DNA of 64,000 nucleotides from Limivicinus sp963617275 (GCA_963617275.1 CAVENX010000049.1:1-64000); one strand, 5' to 3'. Shown: positions 1 to 8,728, numbered from the stretch's first letter. Translations and numbers: made by a program. Notes: generated from the letters alone by a model not told the origin.

Positions 1-57
1 ACCTTCGCTGCTATCCTTTTTTGTTTCGCTCTACCCCAACTTTTGACACTGAACCAA

Positions 58-92
58 AAAATACAGCATCCCGAAATGGAGTGCTGTATTTT
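58..92 (-). terminator. Intrinsic terminator of the ABC importer operon
   Basis: AAAATACAGCA (58-68) pairs perfectly with TGCTGTATTTT (82-92) around a 13-nt loop. It follows the last gene of the minus-strand importer operon and ends in a T-run in that direction. Bases 1-57 lie beyond it and hold nothing I recognise. Confidence 0.8.
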
Positions 93-128
93 AAGGTTAC
101 TATTAAATTCTTTAATGAGTTTTCCGTA

Positions 129-608
129 TCAGAAGTCGGATTCGACATCGAAGCTTTCGCCGCCGAATTCGTCGGTCACGACCTCTTCTTCCTCCTCGGA
201 AACAGGTTCTGCGACCTGAACGAACTCACTCATATACGCGTCCTTGGGAAGTCCCGCAAGATACGCGGGGAGATTGATCACAATGCCGTCCATATTATAC
301 GGAAGTTCGAGCGTAACGGGGATCGTAACTTCTTCGCCGCCCTTTTCCTGAACGACAACAAGCTCCATTTCAAACTTCTGGCCGATGCACGTCGCCATGC
401 CGCGCTCTTTTTTGTTGAGTCTCGCCACGCGTTCGCCGTCGACATTGACGGTTATTTTGTGAGCATACGGTATTTCTTCGCCGTTATACTCCATAGCCTT
501 GTTGTCAAAGTATATTGTGTGGCCGCGGCCGACCACGAACATGGTGCCGGAGATTGCAAGGAGGATCACAAGAGCCGCTATGCGGTACAACCATTTTTTG
601 CTTTTCAT
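129..608 (-). CDS. Membrane-anchored accessory protein of ABC importer (DUF6672-like)
   Basis: This 159-residue protein has one N-terminal membrane segment (about residues 8-27), an outside domain of mostly beta-strand character and an acidic tail rich in E and D. I believe it matches the small family DUF6672 that accompanies this importer type, but I recall that only from its size and position. The ATG overlaps the TGA of the upstream permease (ATGA) and a GGAGGAG ribosome site precedes it, so the two are translationally coupled. The context suggests an accessory or assembly role for the importer. No catalytic motif is visible. Confidence 0.75.
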   Translation of the reverse strand: MKSKKWLYRIAALVILLAISGTMFVVGRGHTIYFDNKAMEYNGEEIPYAHKITVNVDGERVARLNKKERGMATCIGQKFEMELVVVQEKGGEEVTIPVTLELPYNMDGIVINLPAYLAGLPKDAYMSEFVQVAEPVSEEEEEVVTDEFGGESFDVESDF

Positions 609-1714
609 TTGCTCTCCTCCATTTCCTGTTCCGCTGCAAGCTGCTGTCCGACAAGGCTCTTCGCTTTGCGCTTTTTCGTCTCATACATAACGAGCGCGAT
701 GGTTATGACGGCGTAGGAGACAAACACTCTGAAATACTCGCCTATCATAGTGTCGCCGGTGATAAGGCCGCCCGCCTTGGGCGCAACGATGAACATCGTA
801 TGGAAGAGGATAACGCCGAGGAAGACGTTTCCGATGGAAGCCCTGTCAACGGAGGCGCCGCCGACAAGCAGAGCCGCGATGCAGAACATACCTATCTGGG
901 AATGTGCGGAGTATGTTGCGATATTGCCCATGTTCTGAAGGTAAATGACCATGCCGAAGCCCGCAAGAACGGTGGAGATGACGATGGAGATAACTCTGGT
1001 ACGCTCAACATTGATGCCGGCGTCACGCGCAACTTCCATATCCTGACCGACAGCGCGCATATCCTGGCCGAGCTTGGTCTTGCGGAACCAGACAATGAAC
1101 AGGCACAGCAGGCCGATAACGATAAAGGTCAGCATGGGGATCTTGACGCCGCCGATGTTTATCGCAAGAACATCGTCAAGCGCATGGCGCATGTTGAGAA
1201 GGGATACGGTGTTTCTGATACCGTAGCCGCGGGGCAGCTTGATCGTACCGTGCTTGATAGGGATAATTGGGCCCATCATGTAGAGGACGATAAGCTGATA
1301 TACGCCGTTGATGAAAAAGCTGATTATATAACTTGTGATCATTTCACGTCCCTTTGCGCGGTTAAGTATCTTACCGCAGAGGGTGCCGAGGGCGATGGAG
1401 AACGGAATGGAAACGATCATTGCGAGGATGATGCCGGGAATGCCCCAGATCTGCCAGTCCGATACAAAGATCAGCGCGATCTCAGCCGCCATTGCGCCGA
1501 GCGTCATGCCGAAGTTAAGACCCATACCGGCCATAATGGGGATGAGCAGAGCCATGATAAGGAAGATGTTTCTTCCCATACGTGTGACTATCTCGTTGAG
1601 AAGGTAGCTCACAGAGAACCCGGAGATAGGGATGCACACCGCGCAGATAAGCACGAACATAATGGGAACGGAGTTATTTCCCAAAAATTTAAGGACTTTG
1701 TTTTCTTTTTTCAT
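605..1714 (-). CDS. ABC importer permease (simple sugar/nucleoside type), second subunit
   Basis: A 369-residue integral membrane protein with about ten hydrophobic segments. It has the family hallmark region around residues 215-285 (GQDMRAVGQDMEVARDAGIN, then GGASVDRASIGNVFLG), found in permeases of the RbsC/YufP-Q class. It should form the membrane channel as a heterodimer with the neighbouring permease. Its start overlaps the stop of that permease by four bases (ATGA) and its own stop overlaps the next gene in the same way. The substrate cannot be read from the sequence; the class carries sugars or nucleosides. Confidence 0.9.
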   Translation of the reverse strand: MKKENKVLKFLGNNSVPIMFVLICAVCIPISGFSVSYLLNEIVTRMGRNIFLIMALLIPIMAGMGLNFGMTLGAMAAEIALIFVSDWQIWGIPGIILAMIVSIPFSIALGTLCGKILNRAKGREMITSYIISFFINGVYQLIVLYMMGPIIPIKHGTIKLPRGYGIRNTVSLLNMRHALDDVLAINIGGVKIPMLTFIVIGLLCLFIVWFRKTKLGQDMRAVGQDMEVARDAGINVERTRVISIVISTVLAGFGMVIYLQNMGNIATYSAHSQIGMFCIAALLVGGASVDRASIGNVFLGVILFHTMFIVAPKAGGLITGDTMIGEYFRVFVSYAVITIALVMYETKKRKAKSLVGQQLAAEQEMEESK

Positions 1715-2784
1715 TTTGTGCCCTCCGTCTTTCTGGTCAGAGCGTAGAGTATCATACCGTTGGATACGATAATACGGATAACCTCACTCATATCCATGTG
1801 GATCGCGTTGTTCATAACGGTAGGCGTCATTGTGACAATGCCCTGGAAGAGGAACGTACCGATAATGACGTTTGCGATCGATGCCTTGTTGACGGATGCG
1901 CCGCCGATAAGTATCGCGGAAACGGCAGGCAGCGCCATATAGAACGGCGCCATATAAAGCTGGATAAAGCCGAAGCCCTGTTCATATACCAGAATACCGA
2001 CCGCAGCAAGCCATGTGGACATCACAACGGAGAGGAGCCGTATTTTGTCAACATTGATGCCGGCCGCCCTTGCAAACGTGGGGTTGGAACCGACGGCGGT
2101 CATCGCGGTGCCTGTCTTGGTGTGGAGGAATGCCCACATCGCAAACGCAAGGATCGCAAAGAACAGAAGCGTACCAGTAGGAATGGAGAGATTGCCGATA
2201 TTTATCTGGAGGATATTCGCAAGGACTTTATCATAATACCCCTCAAGGGAGATCGTGGTACGCAGACCCTTGCCGGAAAGGCCCCAGACCATTGTGGGGT
2301 TTTTATACGGCAGGAGCAGCCACATCATACACATGAAGGAAACGGAGGAGAAGCCGACATATGTGGCTATCATCATTTCGCCGCCCTTTATCTTGTTGAG
2401 CAGCCAACCGTAGCCCGCGCCGAGTATCAGCGCAAACGGAGTTGCGATCAGTATCGCCATAACAAAGCTTGCAGGGCCTGTGAAACCAAACTCCAGAGAA
2501 AGCGTCGCACCGAGAAGACCGGAGATTATGCCGAGGGGCAGACCAAAGTTAAGGCCGCAGCCGGAGTGTATCATAGGAACCATCGCCAGAACCATAACGG
2601 CGTTCCAGCTGAAACGGTTGATAGTATTTGTTATCTGCGTGGCAAAGTCCACGCCGACAACGGGCGCGGCAGCAAAAAGCAGCAGCAGGAACGCCGCAAT
2701 TATCAGGCGCGGCAGACCGAAGGAATCTATACCGGATTTCAGTCTTGCGCCGAAGGTGCTGTTCTTATCCAATTCTTTACTCAT
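1711..2784 (-). CDS. ABC importer permease (simple sugar/nucleoside type), first subunit
   Basis: A multi-spanning permease of about 357 residues and a paralogue of the next gene: the motif GSNPTFARAAGINVDKI (about residue 235) and GGASVNKASIANVIIG (about residue 295) align with the corresponding segments there. I place the start at the ATG at 2784, with GAGG about eight bases upstream, rather than at a GTG three codons earlier. It follows the ATPase gene after about ten bases. Together with the second permease it makes an asymmetric heterodimeric channel. Confidence 0.9.
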   Translation of the reverse strand: MSKELDKNSTFGARLKSGIDSFGLPRLIIAAFLLLLFAAAPVVGVDFATQITNTINRFSWNAVMVLAMVPMIHSGCGLNFGLPLGIISGLLGATLSLEFGFTGPASFVMAILIATPFALILGAGYGWLLNKIKGGEMMIATYVGFSSVSFMCMMWLLLPYKNPTMVWGLSGKGLRTTISLEGYYDKVLANILQINIGNLSIPTGTLLFFAILAFAMWAFLHTKTGTAMTAVGSNPTFARAAGINVDKIRLLSVVMSTWLAAVGILVYEQGFGFIQLYMAPFYMALPAVSAILIGGASVNKASIANVIIGTFLFQGIVTMTPTVMNNAIHMDMSEVIRIIVSNGMILYALTRKTEGTK

Positions 2785-2794
2785 TCTGCCCACC

Positions 2795-4384
2795 TCACTT
2801 TACCTGGCTGACCATGAGAAGACCGAACTCCTCAGACGGTCTGTCAGCGGGAAGTATTCCGGATACCTTACCGCCGGATATGATCGCTATCTCGTCGCAG
2901 GTCTGGCGAAGTTCCTCCAGTTCAGAGGATATCATGACGACCGTGACGCCGCTTTCGCGGTTGAATTTCTTGAGTGCGTTAAGAACCAGAGCCTTTGCGC
3001 CGACGTCGATACCGCGTGTAGGCTCGGAAACAAACAGGAACTTGGGTTCGAGTGCGAACGCCTTGGCAAGGCAGACCTTCTGCTGATTGCCGCCGGACAG
3101 TTCCTTTGCCTTCTGCTTGGAGCCGGTGCACTTTATTGCAAGCTCCTCTATGTATTTATCGGTCACTTCGCCGATCGCCTTCTCGTCTCTCCACTTGATA
3201 AGGCCGCCCAGATAGTTCTTGAGGAACTTGTTCTGAACCTGCATTGCAGGGAACGCGATGTTCCATTCAAGCGTTTCGTCCAGCAGCAGGCCGACGCCGC
3301 GTCTGTCCTCGGAAACAAAGGCAAGGTTTGCATCAAGGCAGCTTCTCGGGCTGTTGAGCGGAATTTCTTTTCCCTCGAACACGACCGTACCGCCCGCTTC
3401 GTAAAGACCCATGATTCCGTTGGGGATGCCGAGCTTGCCCTGACCGGCAAGGCCGCCGATACCGAGTATCTCGCCCTCTTTGACGTCAAGGTTCACGTTG
3501 CGCACAGTTTCGCCCGGCATATCGACCCAAAGCTTTTTAATGGACATTGCGACCCTGGCATTGCTGAAATCACGTACCTCATTGGCGGCGGCGCTGTCAA
3601 CACTTCTGCCAACCATCCACTTCGTGATATCGGTCACATCGGTCTCCTTCGCGGGGCCGTCCTTGACAACATAGCCGTCGCGCATGACAACGACCTTATC
3701 GCACACGGCAAGGATCTCATGCAGTCTGTGGGTGATGAATATAACGGCAATGCCCTTTGCGGACATGCCCCTTATGGATTCGAGCAGCGCCTCCGCTTCC
3801 TTCTCGGTGAGAACGGCGGTAGGCTCATCCAGAATGAGGAGCTTGAGCTGATCCTTGCTCAGCTCTCTTGCGATCTCGGTAAACTGCTTATGGCCGACCG
3901 GCATTTCACTTATGGTCATACCGGAATCAATTGAAAAGCCCATTTTCTCGATAGCATGCTCGGCGCGGCCGGTTATCTCGTCATAGTCAAGCGTGTTGAG
4001 CCTGTCCCCAAAAATCTCGGAAATGACGGTATGCTTTGTAGGCTCTCTGTTAAGTACGATATTTTCGGCGGCGGTAAAGCCGGGAATAAGCGAAAATTCC
4101 TGGTGCACCATGCCGATCCCGGCGGCAAGTGCGTCAAACGGCGTGGCAAACTCAACCTTCTCGCCGTTTATAAGGATATCGCCGCCGTAACCGCCGGTTT
4201 CTCTTATGACATCCATGCCAAAGAGAATTTTCATAAGTGTGCTCTTGCCTGCACCGTTCTCCCCGCAGAGGCCGAGAACCTCGCCCTCGCCGAGAGTAAT
4301 ATTGATATCCGAAAGGACCTGTGTTCCGAAAAAGTCCTTCTTAATGTTTTTCATCTCCAGCAGCGGAGCATCGCTATTACTCAT
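2795..4384 (-). CDS. ABC importer double ATPase (MglA/RbsA-like)
   Basis: A 529-residue protein with two fused nucleotide-binding domains, the usual plan of sugar and nucleoside importers. The first has Walker A GENGAGKST (about residue 40), signature ISEMPVGHKQ and Walker B LLILDEPTAVL. The second has a degenerate Walker A (GGLAGQGKLGI, with no GKS/T) but an intact signature LSGGNQQKV and switch region. One good and one poor ATP site is common in the family. Translation starts at the ATG at 4384 with AGGAAA upstream. The binding-protein gene lies 220 bases upstream, separated by two strong hairpins. Confidence 0.95.
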   Translation of the reverse strand: MSNSDAPLLEMKNIKKDFFGTQVLSDINITLGEGEVLGLCGENGAGKSTLMKILFGMDVIRETGGYGGDILINGEKVEFATPFDALAAGIGMVHQEFSLIPGFTAAENIVLNREPTKHTVISEIFGDRLNTLDYDEITGRAEHAIEKMGFSIDSGMTISEMPVGHKQFTEIARELSKDQLKLLILDEPTAVLTEKEAEALLESIRGMSAKGIAVIFITHRLHEILAVCDKVVVMRDGYVVKDGPAKETDVTDITKWMVGRSVDSAAANEVRDFSNARVAMSIKKLWVDMPGETVRNVNLDVKEGEILGIGGLAGQGKLGIPNGIMGLYEAGGTVVFEGKEIPLNSPRSCLDANLAFVSEDRRGVGLLLDETLEWNIAFPAMQVQNKFLKNYLGGLIKWRDEKAIGEVTDKYIEELAIKCTGSKQKAKELSGGNQQKVCLAKAFALEPKFLFVSEPTRGIDVGAKALVLNALKKFNRESGVTVVMISSELEELRQTCDEIAIISGGKVSGILPADRPSEEFGLLMVSQVK

Positions 4385-4450
4385 AAAACAATTTCCTATC
4401 CTGTATTCTTTTTAGTTCGATCGTTCTGCAAAAGCAGGAAACACCTGTCC

Positions 4451-4514
4451 GCAGGGCAGAGGTTTGCTCCCGACGCATGAGAGACTTTTCGGCAGGAGTA
4501 AACCCCTGCCCTGC
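4451..4514. repeat. Long imperfect hairpin between binding-protein and ATPase genes
   Basis: The arm at 4451-4470 pairs with the arm at 4495-4514; 18 of 20 positions match. The two arms are therefore an inverted repeat with a 24-nt spacer. It lies in the 220-base gap between the binding protein and the ATPase and may stabilise the upstream mRNA or reduce read-through. Confidence 0.65.
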
Positions 4515-4565
4515 AGTACATTTTTCAAGAGATCATACATGACCGGCACCGTTAATAACAAGCAC

Positions 4566-4586
4566 GGGGGAGGAAATTCCTCCCCC
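4566..4586 (-). terminator. Strong hairpin just after the binding-protein gene (attenuating terminator or mRNA stabiliser)
   Basis: GGGGGAGGAA (4566-4575) pairs perfectly with TTCCTCCCCC (4577-4586), 18 bases after the stop codon on the minus strand. No long T-run follows, so partial termination or 3'-end protection is more likely than a full stop. This would give more binding protein than membrane subunits. Confidence 0.65.
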
Positions 4587-4603
4587 TCATTTGCAAAGTT
4601 TTA

Positions 4604-5797
4604 TTACTTGACGGTGAAGTACTTCTCGGGAACCTCAACACTGGTGGTGCCCATGAACTTGCCGGGATCGCCCATGATGTAGGTATCCTGATATACGAGG
4701 AATACGTTGTCGAGCTTAACGCCGGTATCGGCATTGGTGTAGTTGGAGCCATTCCACTCGGCTTCGCCGGTGTAGACTGCAAATGCCGCCGCGATATCGT
4801 CGATATCATCAAGCTCGCTGTCGCCGTTGATAACGTTCATTGCATGCTCTGCAAGACCTGCGGACAGAGTGTAGCCGTAGGAGTATGCCCATGTGCCGAA
4901 ACGGCCTGCGCCGCCCTTTTCGCAGACAGCGTCCTCAACCTTTGCAAGGATCTTCTCAAAGTCGCCTGCTTCTTCGGTGAGGTCAATGCCGAGTGCTCCG
5001 GGGTAGCCCATCAGAGGAGAGGGCAGGTCGGCTTCAATGAAGTATCCGCCGTACTCGAGCAGCTGCTTGAGCAGAGGCTCGGTATGAGCATCGTTGGTGC
5101 AGAAGTATGCGGAATTCTGGCCGTACTTCTCGATCCATTCGGGAGCCTTCTCAAGGATGTAAGCCTGAGCGCCTGCAACACCGACGTCGGAAGTGGGGTC
5201 GGGAGCGGTCTCAAGAACGAAGGTCATGCCGAACTCCTCGCAGGCTGCCTTCATAACGGCAACACGGCGGGACATGGTCTCATAGGACATGTGGCGGGGG
5301 AAGGAGATATGTACGAAGGTATCGCAGCCGAGGTCATGAGCGGTCTTGATCATGAGGTAGCCGCGTGCAACAAAGTCGTTGTTGCAGACGAGGTCGGCAG
5401 CGGAGCCGATTTCGGGAAGGTCCTCATGGGATTCACCTGCGATGCAGATGATGTCAGGGCGGCGCTCTTTGATCTGACGGAAAGCTTCGGTGGTGCCGGG
5501 AACAGCCTGGTTAACGATGATGGCCTTCATCTGGGGGTCATCGGAGAGATTAACGATGGTCTGAATGGTAGTCTCAAGCTCTTCGGTGAAGTTGTCGGGG
5601 TAGATAGCGAGCGTGACAACGTCTTCGCCGAACTTTGCCTGGGCAGCCTCGGCGCCGCGGCGGTCGTCCTCAGACTGAGAAACGGAACCGGTGACGATAC
5701 CGATATGAGCGGTTTCCTCTGCGGATGCGCTCAGCCCGGTGACGCACAGTGCGCATACCATGGTGAGGGCAAGAAGCAGTGCTAAAAATTTCTTCAT
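4604..5797 (-). CDS. DUF3798-family substrate-binding protein of ABC importer
   Basis: A 397-residue exported protein: a signal peptide of about 25 residues ending near SASA, followed by a type I periplasmic-binding-protein-like fold (HIGIVTGSVSQSEDDRRGAE at the start of the mature part). There is no convincing lipobox, so it may be secreted or held by its partners. The sequence matches the DUF3798 family as I remember it. It is the first gene of the importer operon, with a GGAGGACTGAA ribosome site before the ATG, and should be the specificity subunit. The ligand is unknown; the permease class suggests a sugar or nucleoside. Confidence 0.85.
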   Translation of the reverse strand: MKKFLALLLALTMVCALCVTGLSASAEETAHIGIVTGSVSQSEDDRRGAEAAQAKFGEDVVTLAIYPDNFTEELETTIQTIVNLSDDPQMKAIIVNQAVPGTTEAFRQIKERRPDIICIAGESHEDLPEIGSAADLVCNNDFVARGYLMIKTAHDLGCDTFVHISFPRHMSYETMSRRVAVMKAACEEFGMTFVLETAPDPTSDVGVAGAQAYILEKAPEWIEKYGQNSAYFCTNDAHTEPLLKQLLEYGGYFIEADLPSPLMGYPGALGIDLTEEAGDFEKILAKVEDAVCEKGGAGRFGTWAYSYGYTLSAGLAEHAMNVINGDSELDDIDDIAAAFAVYTGEAEWNGSNYTNADTGVKLDNVFLVYQDTYIMGDPGKFMGTTSVEVPEKYFTVK

Positions 5798-5856
5798 TTC
5801 AGTCCTCCAATAATAATATTATTCAACGGCGGAGCCGGTGAACACGGATCAATATT

Positions 5857-5870
5857 CCCCTATTGAGGGG
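5857..5870. promoter_or_regulatory. Leader hairpin upstream of DUF3798 gene
   Basis: CCCC (5857-5860) and GGGG (5867-5870) form a short hairpin in a leader of about 130 nt between the mapped promoter and the start codon. I compared the leader with the purine, SAM, TPP and glycine riboswitch cores as I remember them and saw no match. Confidence 0.4.
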
Positions 5871-5936
5871 CAAGATCTGCCGCAGCATCTGCTTTACGCA
5901 AGATTGCACTTTCTAATACAACAAATCTTTTAGTTG

Positions 5937-5964
5937 ATTATATCATAAAGAAATCCCGTGTCAA
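5937..5964 (-). promoter_or_regulatory. Strong vegetative promoter of the ABC importer operon
   Basis: On the minus strand, TTGACA (5959-5964) is followed after 16 bases by TATAAT (5937-5942), with TGA before the -10 (extended -10). Both hexamers match consensus. The predicted start near 5930 leaves about 130 nt of leader before the ATG at 5797. Confidence 0.85.
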
Positions 5965-6037
5965 TACAGCAGTTCGATAAATTACGAAATCTTTGGCAGA
6001 TTATACAATGCTTCCGCCGTGTATTTTGGCTATATGA

Positions 6038-6271
6038 TCAATTTTCTCCGGTCACGCCGATAATTTTTTCAATTATTTCCACATCCGACGGCTTGAGGCG
6101 GATGCCCGCTCTGAGCGTCTGCCCATCCGGATATGTTACGGTAAAGGCGAAATCCGTGTCCGCCTGTATGCCCTTGTTTTTCACTGCCAGAAGAAAGTCC
6201 GGAAATTTGGGATGATTTGCGCAGAACCTGCTCCACGCCTGCTTCAATGTGAACAATGCCCCGATATCCAT
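6038..6271 (-). CDS. Small conserved-looking protein of unknown function downstream of khpA
   Basis: A 77-residue soluble protein with no membrane segment or known motif. It begins MDIGALFTLKQAWSRFCANH and is probably one small mixed alpha/beta domain. An AAGGAG ribosome site precedes the ATG. It lies 77 bases after khpA, beyond a hairpin terminator, so it may depend on read-through or its own promoter. Start, ribosome site and codon use all look genuine. I do not recognise a function. Confidence 0.65.
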   Translation of the reverse strand: MDIGALFTLKQAWSRFCANHPKFPDFLLAVKNKGIQADTDFAFTVTYPDGQTLRAGIRLKPSDVEIIEKIIGVTGEN

Positions 6272-6319
6272 AATTTTCTCCTTATATTCCTCCTTATATT
6301 TGCTTTTGATAGCTGAAAA

Positions 6320-6339
6320 GGGACAGCGCAGGCTGTCCC
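6320..6339 (-). terminator. Terminator after khpA
   Basis: GGGACAGC (6320-6327) pairs with GCTGTCCC (6332-6339). On the minus strand it is followed by TTTTC, just after the khpA stop. It closes the ylxM-ffh-rpsP-khpA transcript. Confidence 0.75.
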
Positions 6340-6348
6340 CTCTCTACA

Positions 6349-6579
6349 TCAGTCGAGTATTTCGACGGATACTTTTTTGCCCTTTCTCTGAGCAACGGCT
6401 CTCATCAGGATACGGATCTGCTTGACGATCCTTCCCTGTCTGCCAATGACCTTGCCCATGTCGCCGTCGGCAACCTTGACTTCAAAAACGGTTTCTCCGT
6501 CGGCTTTGCGCTCGGTCACAGAGACCTGATCGGGATTATCGACCAAGCTCTGCACGATATAGGTCAAGAGTTCTTTCAC
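6349..6579 (-). CDS. khpA: KH-domain RNA-binding protein KhpA
   Basis: A 76-residue protein made of a single KH domain. The RNA-binding loop is visible as GKVIGRQGRIVKQIR (GxxG = GRQG, about residues 44-58). The family (also called YlqC) binds RNA, often with KhpB, and affects cell elongation and division in Firmicutes. It sits directly after rpsP, the usual order in Clostridia and Bacilli. Confidence 0.95.
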   Translation of the reverse strand: MKELLTYIVQSLVDNPDQVSVTERKADGETVFEVKVADGDMGKVIGRQGRIVKQIRILMRAVAQRKGKKVSVEILD

Positions 6580-6594
6580 TTCAATTGCTCCTTA

Positions 6595-6831
6595 TCAGGC
6601 TTCAAGCTTTTTGAGCAGTCCACGAACAGTGTCGGTGGGCTGTGCGCCGTTTGCCATCCAGTACTTTACGCGCTCTGCATCGACCTTGAGCTTTGCGCCG
6701 TCTGCGGAGGGATCGTAGGTGCCGATTTCCTCAATGCAGCGGCCGTCGCGGGGGAAACGGGAATCTGCAACAACGATGCGGTAATAGGGAGCCTTCTTTG
6801 CTCCCATTCTGCGAAGTCTGATCTTAACCAT
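6595..6831 (-). CDS. rpsP: 30S ribosomal protein S16
   Basis: A 78-residue protein beginning MVKIRLRRMGAKKAPYYRIV, the classic S16 N-terminus. S16 binds 16S rRNA and is needed for assembly of the small subunit. I place the start at the ATG at 6831 because GAAGGAG lies nine bases upstream; a TTG six codons earlier would bury that ribosome site. It lies between ffh and khpA. Confidence 0.97.
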   Translation of the reverse strand: MVKIRLRRMGAKKAPYYRIVVADSRFPRDGRCIEEIGTYDPSADGAKLKVDAERVKYWMANGAQPTDTVRGLLKKLEA

Positions 6832-6907
6832 TGTATATTTCTCCTTCAAAAATATTCATTATATTACAAACGCGCTGCCGGTGTCCGGCATGCAGTTGTA
6901 AACCTTG

Positions 6908-8275
6908 TCAGAACGGGAAACCGCCTCTGGGAAATCCGCCCATGCCGCCTATGCGGCCCATTTTCTTCTGAAGCTTCTTCATGTTCTTGCCCGAGAACTG
7001 CTTCATCATCTGCTGCATCGCCTCAAACTGCTTGAGCAGGCGGTTGACGTCCACCACCGACGTGCCGGAGCCTGCCGCGATGCGTTTTTTGCGGCTTGAG
7101 TTGATGATCGAGGGGTTATCGCGCTCCCCTTTCGTCATGGACAGGATTATAGCTTCCTGCCGCGCCATCGCCTTTTCATCAAGCTTCGCTCCCTTGAGCG
7201 CCTTCGCGTCCATGCCAGGTATCATCGCCGCCAGATCGCCGAGGTCGCCCATGCTCCTGAGCTGCGCCATCTGGTCGAGATAATCAGCAAGTGAGAAACG
7301 GTTTGACTTGAGCTTTTCCGCGGCTTCAAGCGCCTTCTTTTCGTCAAAGCTCTGCTCCGCCTTTTCAATAAGCGTGAGCACATCGCCCATGCCGAGGATA
7401 CGGGAAGCCATACGGTCGGGGTAGAACGGCTCTATCATGTCAAGCTTTTCGCCCACTCCTATGAACTTTATCGGCTTGCCGGTGGCGTATCTTATGGACA
7501 GCGCTGCGCCGCCGCGGGCGTCGCCGTCAAGCTTCGAGAGCATAACGCCGGTAACGCCGAGCGCCTCATCGAACGCCGTCGCCGCGTTCACCGCGTCCTG
7601 ACCGGTCATTGCGTCAACGACAAGAAGTATCTCCGCCGGGTCGGTCGCCGCCTTTATCTCACGCAGCTCGTTCATCAGCGCCTCGTCTATATGCAGGCGG
7701 CCTGCCGTATCGAGAAAAACGAGGTCGTTCCCATGCGCCTTGGCGTGCTCTATCGCCGCCTTTGCGATATCGACAGGGTTTGTCTGCCCCATCTGGAACA
7801 CGGGGATACCGAGCTGTGCGCCGACTGTCTCAAGCTGCTTGATAGCGGCGGGACGGTAGATGTCGCATGCAACAAGCAGCGGGCGTTTGCCCTGCTTTCT
7901 CATATATCCCGCAAGCTTTGCTCCGTTCGTGGTTTTACCCGCGCCTTGCAGACCCACAAGCATCACGACGCTCGGCGACTTGGAGCCGATGTTGAGTTTG
8001 TGGTTCTCTCCGCCCATCAGCGCGGTCAGTTCCTCATTGACTATTTTAATGACCATCTGCGCAGGGCTGAGCGCTTCAAGCACATCCGCGCCGCTGGCGC
8101 GCTCGGTCACCGTTTTTGTAAATTCCTTGACGGCCTTATAGCTGACGTCCGCTTCAAGCAGAGCCATGCGCACCTCGCGCATGGCGTCCTTTACGTCCGC
8201 CGCCGTGAGCCGGCCTTTGCCGCGAAGCTTTTTGAACGCGGCATTCAGTTTGTCGGAAAGGCTTTCAAACGCCAT
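6908..8275 (-). CDS. ffh: Signal recognition particle GTPase Ffh
   Basis: A 455-residue SRP54 homologue. The N domain (1-85) is followed by the GTPase G domain with P-loop GLQGAGKTT (about residue 108), DTAGRLHID and TKLDGDARGG, then a C-terminal M domain with many Met residues and a Gly/Phe-rich tail. It binds signal sequences and 4.5S RNA and delivers ribosomes to FtsY and SecYEG. It starts three bases after the ylxM stop, the normal Firmicutes arrangement. Confidence 0.98.
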   Translation of the reverse strand: MAFESLSDKLNAAFKKLRGKGRLTAADVKDAMREVRMALLEADVSYKAVKEFTKTVTERASGADVLEALSPAQMVIKIVNEELTALMGGENHKLNIGSKSPSVVMLVGLQGAGKTTNGAKLAGYMRKQGKRPLLVACDIYRPAAIKQLETVGAQLGIPVFQMGQTNPVDIAKAAIEHAKAHGNDLVFLDTAGRLHIDEALMNELREIKAATDPAEILLVVDAMTGQDAVNAATAFDEALGVTGVMLSKLDGDARGGAALSIRYATGKPIKFIGVGEKLDMIEPFYPDRMASRILGMGDVLTLIEKAEQSFDEKKALEAAEKLKSNRFSLADYLDQMAQLRSMGDLGDLAAMIPGMDAKALKGAKLDEKAMARQEAIILSMTKGERDNPSIINSSRKKRIAAGSGTSVVDVNRLLKQFEAMQQMMKQFSGKNMKKLQKKMGRIGGMGGFPRGGFPF

Positions 8276-8278
8276 AAA

Positions 8279-8641
8279 TCATACCTCGGTATCAAGCTTC
8301 ATGCTTTCAACATATTCCGCGCCCTCGCCGGCAAGCGCCCTCGCTTCGCCGCTCGTCAGGGCCTTCAGCTTTTCAAAAAGTCCCGCAAGCTTATCAAGCT
8401 TTTCCCTGTTTCCGGAAAACCTGCGGATAAGCCCGGTCTTTCGCTCTATCTCCTCCAGGCTGCTCTCGCCGCGGCGTATATTGTCCCACACCGCTTGGCG
8501 GGATATCCCCAGCTGCTCAGCTATCTCGCCGAGGGAGAGATCCTCGTTAAAATGGAGGTCGCAGCACTCTCGCTGCTTGTCCGTGAGAAGCTCACCGTAG
8601 AAATCAAGCAGAAGGCAGCGTTCCAGCCTGCTGTTTTCCAC
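8279..8641 (-). CDS. ylxM: SRP-operon DNA-binding-like protein YlxM (UPF0122)
   Basis: About 120 residues with a sigma-70 region-4-like helix-turn-helix: LTDKQRECCDLHFNEDLSLG, then EIAEQLGISRQAVWDNIRRG (about residues 25-65). Members of UPF0122 accompany ffh or ftsY and are thought to modulate SRP. I use the GTG at 8641 because AGGGGG lies eight bases before it; a GTG three codons earlier would abut that site. It is first in the operon, behind a good promoter. Confidence 0.92.
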   Translation of the reverse strand: MENSRLERCLLLDFYGELLTDKQRECCDLHFNEDLSLGEIAEQLGISRQAVWDNIRRGESSLEEIERKTGLIRRFSGNREKLDKLAGLFEKLKALTSGEARALAGEGAEYVESMKLDTEV

Positions 8642-8677
8642 GCAAAGCACCCCCTGTCAAGTTTCTGACCTTGTCAG

Positions 8678-8706
8678 AGTATACACTCTTGATTCTGCCC
8701 TGTCAA
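8678..8706 (-). promoter_or_regulatory. Promoter of ylxM-ffh-rpsP-khpA
   Basis: On the minus strand, TTGACA (8701-8706) and TATACT (8678-8683) are separated by 17 bases. The -35 lies inside the left arm of the inverted repeat at 8695-8728, so a protein bound there would affect this promoter. Confidence 0.8.
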
Positions 8707-8728
8707 GTATTTTTTCTTGACAGGGCAG
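8695..8728. repeat. Perfect 13-bp inverted repeat between ylxM and hisS promoters
   Basis: CTGCCCTGTCAAG (8695-8707) and CTTGACAGGGCAG (8716-8728) are perfect complements around an eight-base T-rich loop. The repeat covers the -35 of the ylxM promoter and lies 26 bases upstream of the hisS -35. It could be an operator or a hairpin; no transcript should end here, as both genes point away. Confidence 0.7.

Noticed and set aside
515..1747. Long plus-strand open frame opposite the importer permease
   Set aside because: It is the complement of a clear permease; its protein is highly charged without any motif, a common shadow in this base composition.
5798..5936. Possible riboswitch in the DUF3798 leader
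   Set aside because: I compared it with common riboswitch cores by eye and saw no match. Only a short CCCC/GGGG hairpin is certain. A covariance search would decide.
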